DNA from: CAZGMN01 sp964645765
Lineage (GTDB): Bacteria; Acidobacteriota; Aminicenantia; Aminicenantales; Aminicenantaceae
DNA: 64,000 bases
NCBI GenBank assembly: GCA_964645765.1
Contig: CAZYBE010000009.1
Location: 38,835 to 102,834, forward strand
Reading direction: 5' to 3'
Below the pieces are notes generated by a model. That model was not told the DNA's origin, did no database searches, and was given only the letters and a program-made list of their open reading frames with translations. Both the position numbers and the translations under genes were made by a program. This document shows positions 18,098-27,678 of this stretch, piece by piece (the stretch's first letter is position 1; the number at the start of each line of letters is the position of its first letter).

Positions 18098-18527
18098 ACC
18101 CAACCTCTCTTAAAATAGACATAAAGACAAGACAGTTATATATATCAACTGCTTTATTTTTTCCAGATTTTATAAAAAAAAATTTTATGGGATTATTTTG
18201 AAATAGGAAAAAACTGAAGTCGTTATGAAAGGGCTGAATTCAACACAAGCAGCTAACGCTTTTTAAAGCCTTTCATGGAAATAAGAATAGCCTCTAATCT
18301 GCGTATTGCTGGCGGATGCGGAGGCGGTTGTTGATGTACTTTCTCAGAAACTGGACGAAAAGGGCGAAAAGGGGACAGGCCACTTTTTTTTCAAAAAGTG
18401 GCCTGTCCCCTTCTTATTTACTTTTTACTTTTTATTCCTCATTCCCCCTTGTCACCAGCTTAAGTTGAGATCTTTTCTATTGAAGATTGAAATATCTTGA
18501 TGTTAAAATTATGCAAGGGTGAAGAGA
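18098..18527. terminator. 430-bp gap holding a strong symmetric hairpin at 18371-18410
   Basis: GGGGACAGGCCACTTTTT (from 18371) pairs perfectly with AAAAAGTGGCCTGTCCCC (ending 18410). It has A- and T-rich flanks on both sides, so it could end transcripts in either direction, although neither adjoining gene ends here. The rest of the gap, including symporter promoter space near 18100-18240, shows no coding feature. Confidence 0.5.
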
Positions 18528-18740
18528 ATGAAATTTAAAATAATCATTGAACAAGATGAGGATGGTTTTTTTATTGCCGAATGTCCAAATTTACCTGGAT
18601 GTATTTCCCAAGGAAAGACTCTCCAAGAAGCAAAAGCAAACATTAAAGAAGCCATCAAAGGCTATTTAGAGAGCCTGAAAAAACATAATGAACCTATTCC
18701 ACCATCTATCTATGAAGATGTGGTAGAGGTTAAATTGTGA
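18528..18740 (+). CDS. hicB: HicB-family antitoxin
   Basis: The 70-residue protein starts at the ATG at 18528 (MKFKIIIEQDEDGFFIAECP). It carries the HicB partial RNase-H-like fold with the diagnostic NLPGCISQGKTLQEAKANIK segment. HicB neutralises the HicA mRNA-interferase and usually represses the operon. No separate DNA-binding domain is visible, so it is the short HicB type. Its stop overlaps the GTG start of hicA (GTGA). The order hicB-hicA is the reverse of E. coli but common in other bacteria. Confidence 0.9.
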   Translation: MKFKIIIEQDEDGFFIAECPNLPGCISQGKTLQEAKANIKEAIKGYLESLKKHNEPIPPSIYEDVVEVKL

Positions 18741-18967
18741 CGAAACTTCCGGCTCTGTCAGCAAAAGAAACAATTAGAGCTTTGTCAAAAATAGGCTATG
18801 AGATTGACCATCAGAAAGGAAGCCATATTATTCTGAGAAATATAGACCCACCTTATAGAAGACTTACAATCCCTAATCATCCAATAATAGCTAAAGGAAC
18901 GTTAAGAGCGATTATCAGACAGTCTGGGCTTACATTGGAAGAATTCCTCAAGTTGTTAAAGAAATAA
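18737..18967 (+). CDS. hicA: HicA-family mRNA-interferase toxin
   Basis: The 76-residue protein has the dsRBD-like HicA fold. ETIRALSKIGYEIDHQKGSHIILR contains the catalytic His of the GSH motif (His at ~residue 30), and LTIPNHPIIAKGTLRAIIRQSGLTLEEFL is the conserved C-terminal half. HicA cleaves mRNA when not bound by HicB. It starts with GTG overlapping the hicB stop. The toxin looks intact. Confidence 0.9.
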   Translation: MTKLPALSAKETIRALSKIGYEIDHQKGSHIILRNIDPPYRRLTIPNHPIIAKGTLRAIIRQSGLTLEEFLKLLKK

Positions 18968-19101
18968 TATAACGAAAAGGGGAAAGTCAACTTTTTTAAA
19001 AATAGCTTGCCACTTTTTTGATCTATCCTCTTTTTGATTTGCAATCAAAAAATACTTTTTTTATAATAGCCGCAAAAATGATAAGCGAGAAGGCACGAAA
19101 A

Positions 19102-20043
19102 ATGGCGAACCGCAATATTGGAATTATCGGCGCGGGACCGGTGGGAAGCATCATGGCTGCTTACCTTGCCCGAAAGGGCGAAAACGTCTATCTCGTCGAT
19201 ATCAAGAAAGAGCTCATTTCGGCTGTTGAGAAAAAAGGAATCACTATTACTGGAGTCGGCGACAATTTCACTGTTCCAGTCAAAGGCACAGGTTATTTCA
19301 CAGCCAGCCTCAGCCGCTTTGATGTTGATTTGATTTTTATTGCCGTCAAGTTCAATTATCTTGAGACCTTGCTCGATGAGCTTAAATTGATATTCAAGCC
19401 CGGCCAGAAAATTGTTCTCCTTCAGAACGGAATAGACAACGAGGACAGGGCTGCCGAGAAATTCAGCAAGAAAGACGTCTTGAGGATTGTCATCAACTAT
19501 GCCGGCATGCTTGTCGAGCCAGGAACAGTCAGGATGTCTTTTTTCAACCCCCCCAATTACATCGGAGCCATCTCTCCCAAGAATAAAACTATTGCGCGCA
19601 ATATTGCTAAATTCATAACAGACGCCGGCCTCAAGACAACATTCACGGCCGAGATAAAAAAATACGAATGGAAAAAAACTATCCTCAACGCTGCGCTCAT
19701 GCCTGTCTGCGCCACGACTGGCCTGACTATGAAGCAAGCGATGGGCTGCGAGGACACCCGTTTTCTCTGCGAGCAGATTCTCCATGAATGCATCCAGGTG
19801 GCAAAGAAAGTCGGCTTTGAATATGAAGATAATTTTTTTGAGAATTGCCTTGCCTATCTTTCCAACGCCGGGAATCACAAGCCATCAACCTCGATTGATT
19901 TGGAAGCAGGAAATCCTATCGAGTATATCTTCCAGCCCATCATCGATTACGGGAAAAAAATAGGCTTCCCCACACCTTATCTTGAATCGCTGACCAAGGT
20001 TGTCCGCACCCTGGAGATGCAGAAAAGGAAAATTATAAAATGA
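19102..20043 (+). CDS. Ketopantoate reductase-like (PanE/ApbA) dehydrogenase
   Basis: The 313-residue protein begins MANRNIGIIGAGPVGSIMAA (ATG at 19102), a Rossmann NADP-binding motif GAGPVG. It continues with FIAVKFNYLETLLDELK and VLLQNGIDNE, the PanE/ApbA pattern, and a C-terminal helical domain with KKTILNAALMPVCATTGLTM containing the conserved Lys. The family reduces 2-dehydropantoate or related 2-oxo acids. Its stop overlaps the start of the DUF4091 gene, so a pantothenate role is not certain and a sugar or 2-oxo-acid substrate is possible. Confidence 0.85.
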   Translation: MANRNIGIIGAGPVGSIMAAYLARKGENVYLVDIKKELISAVEKKGITITGVGDNFTVPVKGTGYFTASLSRFDVDLIFIAVKFNYLETLLDELKLIFKPGQKIVLLQNGIDNEDRAAEKFSKKDVLRIVINYAGMLVEPGTVRMSFFNPPNYIGAISPKNKTIARNIAKFITDAGLKTTFTAEIKKYEWKKTILNAALMPVCATTGLTMKQAMGCEDTRFLCEQILHECIQVAKKVGFEYEDNFFENCLAYLSNAGNHKPSTSIDLEAGNPIEYIFQPIIDYGKKIGFPTPYLESLTKVVRTLEMQKRKIIK

Positions 20044-22277
20044 GAATCGCGGCGCGATTATTGCTCCTTATTTTATTTTTTGCTTCTCCAATTTCGGCAC
20101 TATCCGCTGCTCAATACGGATACTTGATCTCGGATGACTCCCTATGCAGCATCTGGTGGGCAGAGGGCGCATACAAAATTATGAAAGATAATCCTCTGCC
20201 TGATGCAAAAGGAGAGCGGGTCGCTCTCTCCTGCGCCATCAACGAATATGAGCCTTTTCAGCTGGTCCTTCTGCCGAAAAAAAGGATGGAAAAGGTCAGG
20301 ATTGAGAGCAGTGCTTTATACAATGTCTCAGGATATAGAATCATTCCAGAAAATATTTCGATATATCATGTGGAATACGTGACCATCATCACTCCCACTG
20401 ACGAGTATGGAGCTCCGGGTGAATGGCCAGACCCCCTCCCGTCTTATGACGGACCTTTCACTGCCTATCCCGGAGAAAATCATCCGCTCTGGGTCACTAT
20501 CTATGTTCCTTCTGATGCGAACTCCGGAATTTATGATGGAATGATCACTCTGACATCCGGAACCTGGAAGAAAGAAATCGCAATCCGACTGAATGTCTGG
20601 AATTTTGTCCTGCCTGAAAAGACCCACATCCGCTCCGCCTTCGGTCTCAACACAAGTTTCATAAAAGCCTACCATAATCTTGAGACAAAGGAAGAGCTGG
20701 AAAAAGTCTATGACCTTTACGCTCAGAATTTAAAAGAACACCGCATCTGCCCGACATCGCCGCTCGAGCTCTATCCGATGAAGGTCAGCGTTTCTGACGT
20801 TTATTGGGAAGGCGGCGAGTTTGTTTCGGATGTCGTCCATGGGGGCTATAGAGCCTTAAAAATCAGAGATGATGATGTCTCAGCCAATATCCAGGCAAGA
20901 TACAAGGGAAAAATCCCGGTGCAGGCCGATGTCTCCTACAAACTGACCTGGTTTGCCAGAACTGAAGAAGAGAATCAGGAATACAGTGTCATGGTCTCAG
21001 GCTATAACAAGGAAGGTGAATTTCTTCCAGCACAAAACAAGCTGCAGGTCTATAAGGGAACAATGGACTGGAAGCAGGAAGCCCTGGAGATAAACGGCTT
21101 CTCGCCTGAGGTCAAGGAAGTCAGCCTGCATTTTTTTCCCGCATTCAGGGATGAAATCGGAAGCAAAAAAGGCACGACTTATTTCGACGACGTTGCCTTT
21201 AGCCCTTCCACAATCGAAGAGAACCTGCTTCAGGGTGGCGACTTTGAGATGGATATGGATTCCATGTCCGCCAATGTCGATTTCAGCGATTTTGACAGAG
21301 GAGCAAAAAGATATCTGGACGAGTTCGGATTCAATTCTTTCAATCTTTCGCTTCAGGGCCTGGGCAGCGGCTCTTTCCACAGCAGCGAGGAAGGAATTTT
21401 TGCCGGGTTCAGGCAGGGAACGCCTGAATACGATAAGTTGCTCAACGATTATTTGCGACAGGTTGAGGAGCATCTTAATGAAAATGGATGGCTGGGAAAG
21501 GAATACATTTACTGGTTTGACGAGCCTGACACCAAGGATTACCCCTTTGTCAGGAAAGGGATGGAGAACATTCGTAAAGCTGCACCCCGTCTGACGCGCT
21601 TCATTACCGAGCACAAGCCTGGCCCGGACATCATGGACGTGACAGAGATTAGCTGCACCATATTCCATCGCGTCGACCCAAAAATCGCGGCTGACCTTGT
21701 CAAAAAAGGCAGGGAGTTCTGGTCCTATCTCTGCACAGGGCCAAAGGGTCCCTGGGTGACTCTCTTCATCGACCATCCGGCAGTGAACCTCCGCATCTGG
21801 CTCTGGATGTCCTATAAGTATCAATTGAAGGGGATTCTTGTTTGGGAAGCAAATTACTGGACGAGCGGCACAGTCTTCCCTTCTGGAATGCTCCAGAATC
21901 CATGGCAAGACCCGATGTCTTATACGGTGGGATACGGAAGGCCTCTTGGACAGGTGAATTATTGGGGGAACGGTGACGGCCGTTTTCTCTATCCTCCAAA
22001 CCGTAACCCGAATAAAGACAAGAAAAAATATCTGACCGGTCCGGTCAATTCTATCCGCTGGGAAATCCTGCGCGAAGGCATTGAGGACTATGAATATCTC
22101 TGGCTCTTGGAAAACAGCATAAAAAAAGCCAAGGCTAAAAAAGAGCTGGTGGATAAAGGCCGCCAATTGTTGAATCTTCCTGAATCGCTCTTCAAGAATG
22201 GACAGGATTACACCAAAGACCCAAAAGTGTTATTAGAATACCGGGCAAAGATAGCTGAGCTCCTGGAAAAGCTGTGA
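20040..22277 (+). CDS. Exported DUF4091/GH123-like glycoside hydrolase
   Basis: The 745-residue protein has a signal peptide (MRIAARLLLLILFFASPISA). A beta-sandwich N-terminal region (residues ~50-190), a carbohydrate-binding-like insert (~250-390) and a TIM-barrel-like C-terminal domain follow. The motif YIYWFDEPDTK contains the Asp-Glu pair used for substrate-assisted catalysis in GH123, and the end (IRWEILREGIEDYEYLWLLE) is the DUF4091 signature. Likely substrate is a hexosamine-containing glycan. It is translationally coupled to the upstream reductase. Confidence 0.85.
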   Translation: MRIAARLLLLILFFASPISALSAAQYGYLISDDSLCSIWWAEGAYKIMKDNPLPDAKGERVALSCAINEYEPFQLVLLPKKRMEKVRIESSALYNVSGYRIIPENISIYHVEYVTIITPTDEYGAPGEWPDPLPSYDGPFTAYPGENHPLWVTIYVPSDANSGIYDGMITLTSGTWKKEIAIRLNVWNFVLPEKTHIRSAFGLNTSFIKAYHNLETKEELEKVYDLYAQNLKEHRICPTSPLELYPMKVSVSDVYWEGGEFVSDVVHGGYRALKIRDDDVSANIQARYKGKIPVQADVSYKLTWFARTEEENQEYSVMVSGYNKEGEFLPAQNKLQVYKGTMDWKQEALEINGFSPEVKEVSLHFFPAFRDEIGSKKGTTYFDDVAFSPSTIEENLLQGGDFEMDMDSMSANVDFSDFDRGAKRYLDEFGFNSFNLSLQGLGSGSFHSSEEGIFAGFRQGTPEYDKLLNDYLRQVEEHLNENGWLGKEYIYWFDEPDTKDYPFVRKGMENIRKAAPRLTRFITEHKPGPDIMDVTEISCTIFHRVDPKIAADLVKKGREFWSYLCTGPKGPWVTLFIDHPAVNLRIWLWMSYKYQLKGILVWEANYWTSGTVFPSGMLQNPWQDPMSYTVGYGRPLGQVNYWGNGDGRFLYPPNRNPNKDKKKYLTGPVNSIRWEILREGIEDYEYLWLLENSIKKAKAKKELVDKGRQLLNLPESLFKNGQDYTKDPKVLLEYRAKIAELLEKL

Positions 22278-22307
22278 AAAGATAAGTATTGTGTCCCCGT
22301 AATAACG

Positions 22308-23066
22308 ATGAGATTATTCATCATCGTGGCTTTGTTCTTCCTGGCCTGCTCCCTCACTTATCCTCTCTTCGACCTGCAGATTGGCAAAGAAAAAAACGAT
22401 TGTGTCATCCTTCTCCACGGACTTGGACGGACGAGCCGCTCGATGAAGAAGCTCGAAAAAAGTCTTTCCCTCCAGGGCTACAACGTCATCAACCTGAATT
22501 ATCCATCAACCAAGCATCCCATCGAGTTCTTATCAGAGAAAATCTTGTCAAAAGCCATCGAGCAATGCCAAAAGCGATTCCCTCTCAGAATTCATTTCGT
22601 CACTCATTCCTTGGGAGGAATTATCATCCGCTATTATCTGAGTCTTCATGAGCTCTCCAACCTGGGAAGGGTAGTGATGTTGAGCCCGCCCAATCAAGGG
22701 AGTGAATTGGTCGACCGTCTGAAAAAGAGTTTTATCTACAGAAAAATCAACGGCCCGGCCGGCCAGCAGTTGGGCACAGATAAAGACAGCCTTCCCTTAA
22801 ATTTAGGGCCTGTCAATTTTGAGCTGGGCGTGATAACAGGCAAGCGGAGCTTTAATTTTTTAAGCTCGATGATTATTCCTGGCCCGGATGACGGCTCAGT
22901 CTCGGTCGAGAGGGCAAAGGTTGCAGGAATGAAAGATTTTCTTGTCCTGCCCCACAGCCACACCTTCATCGTGAAAAGCAGGGATGCCATCGAGCAGGTG
23001 ATTTATTTCCTTAAGCATGGGACATTCAAGCCTGAAAATCTTATTCATCCCAAACATTGCCCTTAA
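22308..23066 (+). CDS. Exported alpha/beta-hydrolase (lipase/PGAP1-like)
   Basis: The 252-residue protein starts with a hydrophobic segment ending in LACSLTYP, possibly a lipoprotein or signal-anchor sequence. The alpha/beta-hydrolase core has VILLHGLGRTSRSM (oxyanion loop) and THSLGGIIIRYYL, with the nucleophile Ser101 in HSLGG. Late Asp (GPDDGSVS) and His (PHSHTFIV) residues complete a triad. Likely an esterase or lipase acting outside the cytoplasm. Confidence 0.85.
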   Translation: MRLFIIVALFFLACSLTYPLFDLQIGKEKNDCVILLHGLGRTSRSMKKLEKSLSLQGYNVINLNYPSTKHPIEFLSEKILSKAIEQCQKRFPLRIHFVTHSLGGIIIRYYLSLHELSNLGRVVMLSPPNQGSELVDRLKKSFIYRKINGPAGQQLGTDKDSLPLNLGPVNFELGVITGKRSFNFLSSMIIPGPDDGSVSVERAKVAGMKDFLVLPHSHTFIVKSRDAIEQVIYFLKHGTFKPENLIHPKHCP

Positions 23067-23114
23067 TGAAGAGCTTTAAAAATACTCTGAACAATTATAC
23101 TAAAGTAAAAGATC

Positions 23115-24533
23115 ATGACAGAATCCGTTAAAATTCCGTTATGGCTGCTTCTCATCATCTGCGCATTTGCTGCCTGGGCTTTTCTCGACCGCTTGATAAT
23201 ACCAGGCATCAAATTTTTTTTCAGGAAGCGTCTAACTCTGTTCATCAACGACCTAAATAAACACCTCGACCTTGAGCTTCCCGAGTTCAAGCTCATAAAC
23301 CGCCGGATACTCATCGACCGCCTGGTTTACGACCCGCAGGTCCTTGAAACAGCAAAGAAATATAGCCAAGAGCAGGGCATATCCGACAAAGCAGCCATGG
23401 CAAACGTGAAACACTATGCCAGGGAAATCGTCCCTTCCTTCAATGCCTTCATCTACTTCAGGCCTTTGAGCTGGCTGAATAAATCTCTTTCGCGTCTGCT
23501 CTACCGCGTGCGTATCGGCTTTGCTGATGAACAAGGGTTGACAAAAGTCGGCCGCCAGTCGAGCGTTGTTTTCATCATGAATCACCGCAGCAACATGGAC
23601 TACATCCTGCTGGCCTATCTTGCCATAAAAAGCGTTGCACTGAGCTTTGCCGCAGGAGAATGGGCTCGCGTCTGGCCTGTCAAGCCGCTTGCCCGCTCCC
23701 TGGGCGCTTTTTTTGTCAGGCGAGGCTCAGAAAATCCCCTCTACCGCTGTGTCCTGGCACGCTATGTCCAGATGGCAACTGAGGCTGGAGTCGTCCAGGT
23801 TGTATATATCGAGGGAAAGCTGCCCAAGGATGGCAAATTGTGCAAACCAAAGCTTGGCTTGCTGGATTACATGCTTCGCTCCTTCGATCCCGAAGGCAAG
23901 CGCGACCTTGTCTTCATCCCTGTGGGAATAAATTATGACCGGGTTCTTGAAGACCGAACATTGCTTCTAGGCGCTGACCCTGGAGCCAAAAAGAAATCTC
24001 TTGCCAGTGCAATCCGGATAACCCTGTTTTTTATCATCCGCAACCTGTGGCTAATGGCTCGACGCGGCTGGCATCGATTCGGCTATGCAGTTGTAAATTT
24101 TGGAACGCCCGTCTCGATGCGTCAGTATCTGAAGTCGCACCGTATCGATTTCCGCAAGATGAGCAAGGAAACCAGAATCAAGAAAGTCCAGAATCTGGCT
24201 TCTGACCTGATGGATGAAGTTGCCAAGCTTATTCCGGTTATCCCTGTCTCATTGGTCTCTCATGTCTTTATAGAAAACCAGGATAAGAGCCTTTCCCAAA
24301 TTGAAGTCAAGGCCGAGGTCCAGAGCCTGGTCGGCCGGCTTGAAAAAAATGGGGCTCACGTTTATATCCCTCGAAGCGACCGTGATTATGCCGTTGAGGT
24401 CGGCTTGCGGATGCTGACCCTGCGGCATCTTGTCCTGGAGGAGAACAATCTCTTCTGCGCTTCGCCCCAGGAAATTAAGCTTCTGAGTTTTTATGCAAAT
24501 TCGATTGCCCACCTTGTGCGCTCAGAAAAGTGA
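23115..24533 (+). CDS. PlsB-like glycerol-3-phosphate acyltransferase family protein
   Basis: The 472-residue protein has an N-terminal membrane helix (PLWLLLIICAFAAWAFL) and an acyltransferase domain. The catalytic NHRSNMD motif has His157 and Asp162, and GAFFVRRGSENPLYRCVL and VYIEGKLPKDGKL form the substrate-binding blocks. The C-terminal extension beyond 350 is like PlsB. The enzyme would esterify fatty acids to glycerol-3-phosphate or a related acceptor at the inner membrane. No strong Shine-Dalgarno is visible. Confidence 0.85.
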   Translation: MTESVKIPLWLLLIICAFAAWAFLDRLIIPGIKFFFRKRLTLFINDLNKHLDLELPEFKLINRRILIDRLVYDPQVLETAKKYSQEQGISDKAAMANVKHYAREIVPSFNAFIYFRPLSWLNKSLSRLLYRVRIGFADEQGLTKVGRQSSVVFIMNHRSNMDYILLAYLAIKSVALSFAAGEWARVWPVKPLARSLGAFFVRRGSENPLYRCVLARYVQMATEAGVVQVVYIEGKLPKDGKLCKPKLGLLDYMLRSFDPEGKRDLVFIPVGINYDRVLEDRTLLLGADPGAKKKSLASAIRITLFFIIRNLWLMARRGWHRFGYAVVNFGTPVSMRQYLKSHRIDFRKMSKETRIKKVQNLASDLMDEVAKLIPVIPVSLVSHVFIENQDKSLSQIEVKAEVQSLVGRLEKNGAHVYIPRSDRDYAVEVGLRMLTLRHLVLEENNLFCASPQEIKLLSFYANSIAHLVRSEK

Positions 24534-24602
24534 ACCTTATTGATAATATATTCGTATTAAAGGTAAAATATATATTTCACGCATGAAAGAGGAGGTGCGA
24601 AT

Positions 24603-25028
24603 TTGAGAAAAAAATGGTTCTTGGTCTTAGCCATGAGTCTGATGCTGTTTTTCCTTGTCGAAGGGCTGGCTCTCTCTCAAGAGAAACAGCAAAAGGAGCC
24701 GCCAAAAGCACAAGTAACGCAGGAAAATCCCGTAGCCATGATTGCCAGGGCGATGACAGAGCGATTGATCAAAAATCTTCAGGTCAAGAATATTGTCGGC
24801 GACCCGATCAAAATTGGCAACGTGACTGTTATTCCGATTATCATGATTGACATCGGCTATGGCGGAGGTGGAGGAGGCGGTCCAGTCATGCAAACGGGTG
24901 GCGGCCCTCAAATTCAAATGGGCGGAAGCGGCTTCGGCATGAAAGGAGAAGCAAAGGTATTGGGGTTCATTGTCTTAAGCAAGGCAGGAGTAAAATTCAT
25001 GGCCGCTGAAAAGGCTCCGAGGAAGTAA
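24603..25028 (+). CDS. Exported GerW/YtfJ-like protein
   Basis: The 141-residue protein starts at TTG (24603), which follows a strong GAGGAGGTG. A signal peptide (LVLAMSLMLFFLVEGLALS) precedes a GerW-type domain: LQVKNIVGDPIKIGNVTVIP, a glycine-rich stretch (GYGGGGGGGPVM), and GEAKVLGFIVLSKAGVKFM. GerW-like proteins were first seen as sporulation proteins in Firmicutes, where they are cytoplasmic. Here the domain is exported in a genome with no sporulation genes visible. It is directly followed by a second GerW-like gene. Confidence 0.8.
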   Translation: MRKKWFLVLAMSLMLFFLVEGLALSQEKQQKEPPKAQVTQENPVAMIARAMTERLIKNLQVKNIVGDPIKIGNVTVIPIIMIDIGYGGGGGGGPVMQTGGGPQIQMGGSGFGMKGEAKVLGFIVLSKAGVKFMAAEKAPRK

Positions 25029-25038
25029 GGAGGAAGAA

Positions 25039-25986
25039 ATGAGGTTGAAAAAGTTTATCATAGCTTTATCGGTTCTATTTTTGGTCTTCTCTGCGAACGT
25101 CTGGGCCCAATCGAAATCTCCACTTGAGGATTCTTTAAAGAGTTTCGATGCCCTGATTGCCAATTTAAAAATAAGCTCGGTGGTCGGTGAGCCTATCCGC
25201 TCTGGAAACACCACCGTCATCCCCTTTGCCAGAATCTCTTTCGGATTAGGCGCAGGAGGAGCGATGATGGGCTATGGCGGAGGAATGGGTGGAAAAGCCA
25301 TCCCTGCAGGCTTGCTAATCATCGAGGGAGAAGAGGCAAGAGTTGAGCTGTTTCCGATCGAAGAGAAAAAGCCTTCCTTACTCCAGGAGCTGCTACCTGT
25401 TCTGCTGCAGGCACTACCCAAGATGATGGGCGAAAAATCTCCTTTTGCCGTCAAGCCTCCTCAGGCCAAGGTTGAAACGCCAGCAAAACCAGGAAAACCG
25501 GTTGAGGGAAAATCTTTAGACGATGCCAAAAAGCTGTTCGAAGAGAAAAAATATTCGGAGGCCCTGGAGGTCGTTGACTCACTCCTCGCCGCTGACCCGA
25601 ACAATGCCGAGCTTCACGCCTGGAAGGGAAATATAATGGGCAGCTTAGCCCAGGGAAATCCTGCTGACATGATCAAGTACGGGATGGGAGCCATGCAAGA
25701 ATACGAGAAGGCTGTTGAGTTAGACCCTAAAAATGTCTCGGCTCATTTCGGCCGCGGAATGGGGCGCCTGATGGCTCCTGAAGGCTTTGGAGGAGATGTA
25801 AACGGAGCCATTGAAGATTTAGAATTTGCCTCCGCAAAGGGCTCTTTTCCCGAGGCTTATTATTATCTTGGAATTGCTTACCAGAGAAAGGGTTTAAAGG
25901 ATAAAGCCAAGGACGCCTTTAAAAAAGCATTATCCTTGAAGCCAAATTATCCTGAGGCAGCAAAAGCCCTGGCAGAGATCAAATAA
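25039..25986 (+). CDS. Exported GerW-like domain fused to TPR repeats
   Basis: The 315-residue protein has a signal peptide (FIIALSVLFLVFSANVWA). The GerW-type domain covers residues ~30-120 (ISSVVGEPIRSGNTTVIPFA, GYGGGMGGKA, LLIIEGEEARVELF). After a proline-rich linker come tetratricopeptide repeats (~155-315: AKKLFEEKKYSEALEVVDSL, DKAKDAFKKALSLKPNYPEA). The gene lies ten bases after the first GerW-like gene with AGGAGG at the start. The pair is probably a periplasmic assembly or binding module; the function is unknown. Confidence 0.82.
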   Translation: MRLKKFIIALSVLFLVFSANVWAQSKSPLEDSLKSFDALIANLKISSVVGEPIRSGNTTVIPFARISFGLGAGGAMMGYGGGMGGKAIPAGLLIIEGEEARVELFPIEEKKPSLLQELLPVLLQALPKMMGEKSPFAVKPPQAKVETPAKPGKPVEGKSLDDAKKLFEEKKYSEALEVVDSLLAADPNNAELHAWKGNIMGSLAQGNPADMIKYGMGAMQEYEKAVELDPKNVSAHFGRGMGRLMAPEGFGGDVNGAIEDLEFASAKGSFPEAYYYLGIAYQRKGLKDKAKDAFKKALSLKPNYPEAAKALAEIK

Positions 25987-26021
25987 GCAGAAGAATTTCC
26001 AATTTAGAAAATTTTTAGGAA

Positions 26022-26041
26022 AAAGGGGACTGTGTCCCTTT
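26022..26041. terminator. Short bidirectional hairpin between convergent genes
   Basis: AAAGGGGAC, loop TGT and GTCCCTT form a small stem with flanking A- and T-rich runs between the convergent GerW-TPR gene and the outer-membrane protein gene. It belongs to the same GGGGAC family seen at 15.9, 18.4 and 27.7 kb. Confidence 0.55.
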
Positions 26042-26044
26042 CAA

Positions 26045-27562
26045 TCACTTCAACCGATACACAAACGTGATTTGGTGTGTAAACAGCGCTATCTTATCAA
26101 CCACGAGGCTTCCCGATGGCGCAATGAGAAAATCATTTTCCCTGGCACTCGAAGCAAAAAGATTCGTATCTAATTGCGTTGCCCAGCGCCCATTGGTTCC
26201 GACCATTCCATTTCCTAAAGTCACTTGAAGTGTATACATCAGCTCGACGTTTGAAAATTTAACGTTCAGTCCGCCGCTCAACGTCGTTTCGAGCCAATCG
26301 TGACTGAAAAACCTTGACGTGCTTAGGATGTTGTCGTTTTGATTGAGGTCATAATTATAGAAATGAAGCTGAACACCAAACCTGCCTTCAAGCCATTCGT
26401 ACTTGGTCTTGGAGTGAAGCCCGGCCCTTAAAATATGATTTGAGAAATCGAAGAAGTTTTCCACTGTTTTAAAATTGGGTGCAAATTGCGGAAAGCCAGG
26501 AACGCTGCCGCCTTCTCCTGCCTCTGCCCAAGTGTAGCTTGTTATTGGTTCGTAGATATATTCAAAACCCCACGTTGACCTCTGTCCATACCTCACTGCG
26601 CCGATACCGATATTGTAGGCGATGGATGTGCCGGGGTCGCGAGGGATGTGGCCTAAGTCATAGGTCGGGATTTTGGGATGTTCCTTCCAGTTCACAGTAA
26701 CAATCGCACCAATTTTCCAGCTGTCATCAATACGTCTCTTATAACCTCCGTGCAATATCCAGCCTTTGCTTTCATCGCGGTTAAGTTCAGAGCGGGTTTG
26801 AGCAACGGGCATAGAGTCAAACCAAAACCAAGGCAAAACTGGATAAGTCACCTCATGGCGCGCCTTGAAAACATTCTGAGCGGCAACAAATTCGAGTTGA
26901 TCCGCGTCAGTCAATTCGGCCATAATACCAAGCTTATACTCACGAGACCAACCAGATTGTTTAATATCGGAACTTCCCGGATAGAGCAGATTAACTCCGT
27001 CAAGAGCCTCATAGTCGGCTGAGGAGATACTTGCGGCGATTGAGACATTTGATTCAGGGAATCTCACTCCGAACAATCCAAACACATAGGTGTTGCTCCC
27101 GATATCATTGCGAATCGATGGAGGAGACAATTGCCATACAGCGACAGGTGTCGAGCGTTTCGAAGAATATCCTTGATAGGCAACAAGTCCACCAGCGTAC
27201 ATTTTCCCCATCTGAAAAAATCCACCGAACGGAATGGAGTTCATTGAGGTTCCCAGGTATTTCGATGAACCCGAGGCGGTAAACAGGGGACGACCGTTTT
27301 CATTGCTCCAGCTATTTCGCGTCGGAGAAGAAAAAATGGTAGCCTCCCGAATCCGCGAAGCCTTTGCTGGATTGACAAATGGATCGCCTAGCGGGTCATC
27401 GAAAGCAATCGAGAGATTGCCCATCCCCCGCGCGAGCGACAGATAAAATTCGGATTGGTTGGCAGCGATAACCGGGACTGTTCGAATGTGAATTCCCTGT
27501 GCGAAGAGCAGCGAAGCAAACATAAAGATGAAAATTATTGAAAAAAACAATTTTAGTTTCAT
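26045..27562 (-). CDS. Outer-membrane beta-barrel protein (unknown family)
   Basis: The 505-residue protein starts at the ATG at 27562, with GGAGG just upstream, giving a clear signal peptide (LKLFFSIIFIFMFASLLFA). Long alternating hydrophobic/polar strands (for example WGFEYIYEPITSYTW, VELMYTLQVTLGNG) and a final HQITFVYRLK ending in a basic/aromatic pattern fit an outer-membrane barrel. Ligand and family are not recognised. It is monocistronic. Confidence 0.72.
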   Translation of the reverse strand: MKLKLFFSIIFIFMFASLLFAQGIHIRTVPVIAANQSEFYLSLARGMGNLSIAFDDPLGDPFVNPAKASRIREATIFSSPTRNSWSNENGRPLFTASGSSKYLGTSMNSIPFGGFFQMGKMYAGGLVAYQGYSSKRSTPVAVWQLSPPSIRNDIGSNTYVFGLFGVRFPESNVSIAASISSADYEALDGVNLLYPGSSDIKQSGWSREYKLGIMAELTDADQLEFVAAQNVFKARHEVTYPVLPWFWFDSMPVAQTRSELNRDESKGWILHGGYKRRIDDSWKIGAIVTVNWKEHPKIPTYDLGHIPRDPGTSIAYNIGIGAVRYGQRSTWGFEYIYEPITSYTWAEAGEGGSVPGFPQFAPNFKTVENFFDFSNHILRAGLHSKTKYEWLEGRFGVQLHFYNYDLNQNDNILSTSRFFSHDWLETTLSGGLNVKFSNVELMYTLQVTLGNGMVGTNGRWATQLDTNLFASSARENDFLIAPSGSLVVDKIALFTHQITFVYRLK

Positions 27563-27678
27563 AGAAGCCTCCACTTTTGACTTGGTTGATAAAAATTTAA
27601 CGCACTTTTCAAATAAAGTCAAGAGCAAATCAGGAAGAAAAAGGCAGTTGTGGAAAAAAGGGAATGCGGTAAAAAGAG

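Noticed and set aside
18371..18410. Riboswitch or small RNA
   Set aside because: Only a simple perfect hairpin is visible; no conserved riboswitch fold or downstream gene with matching function.
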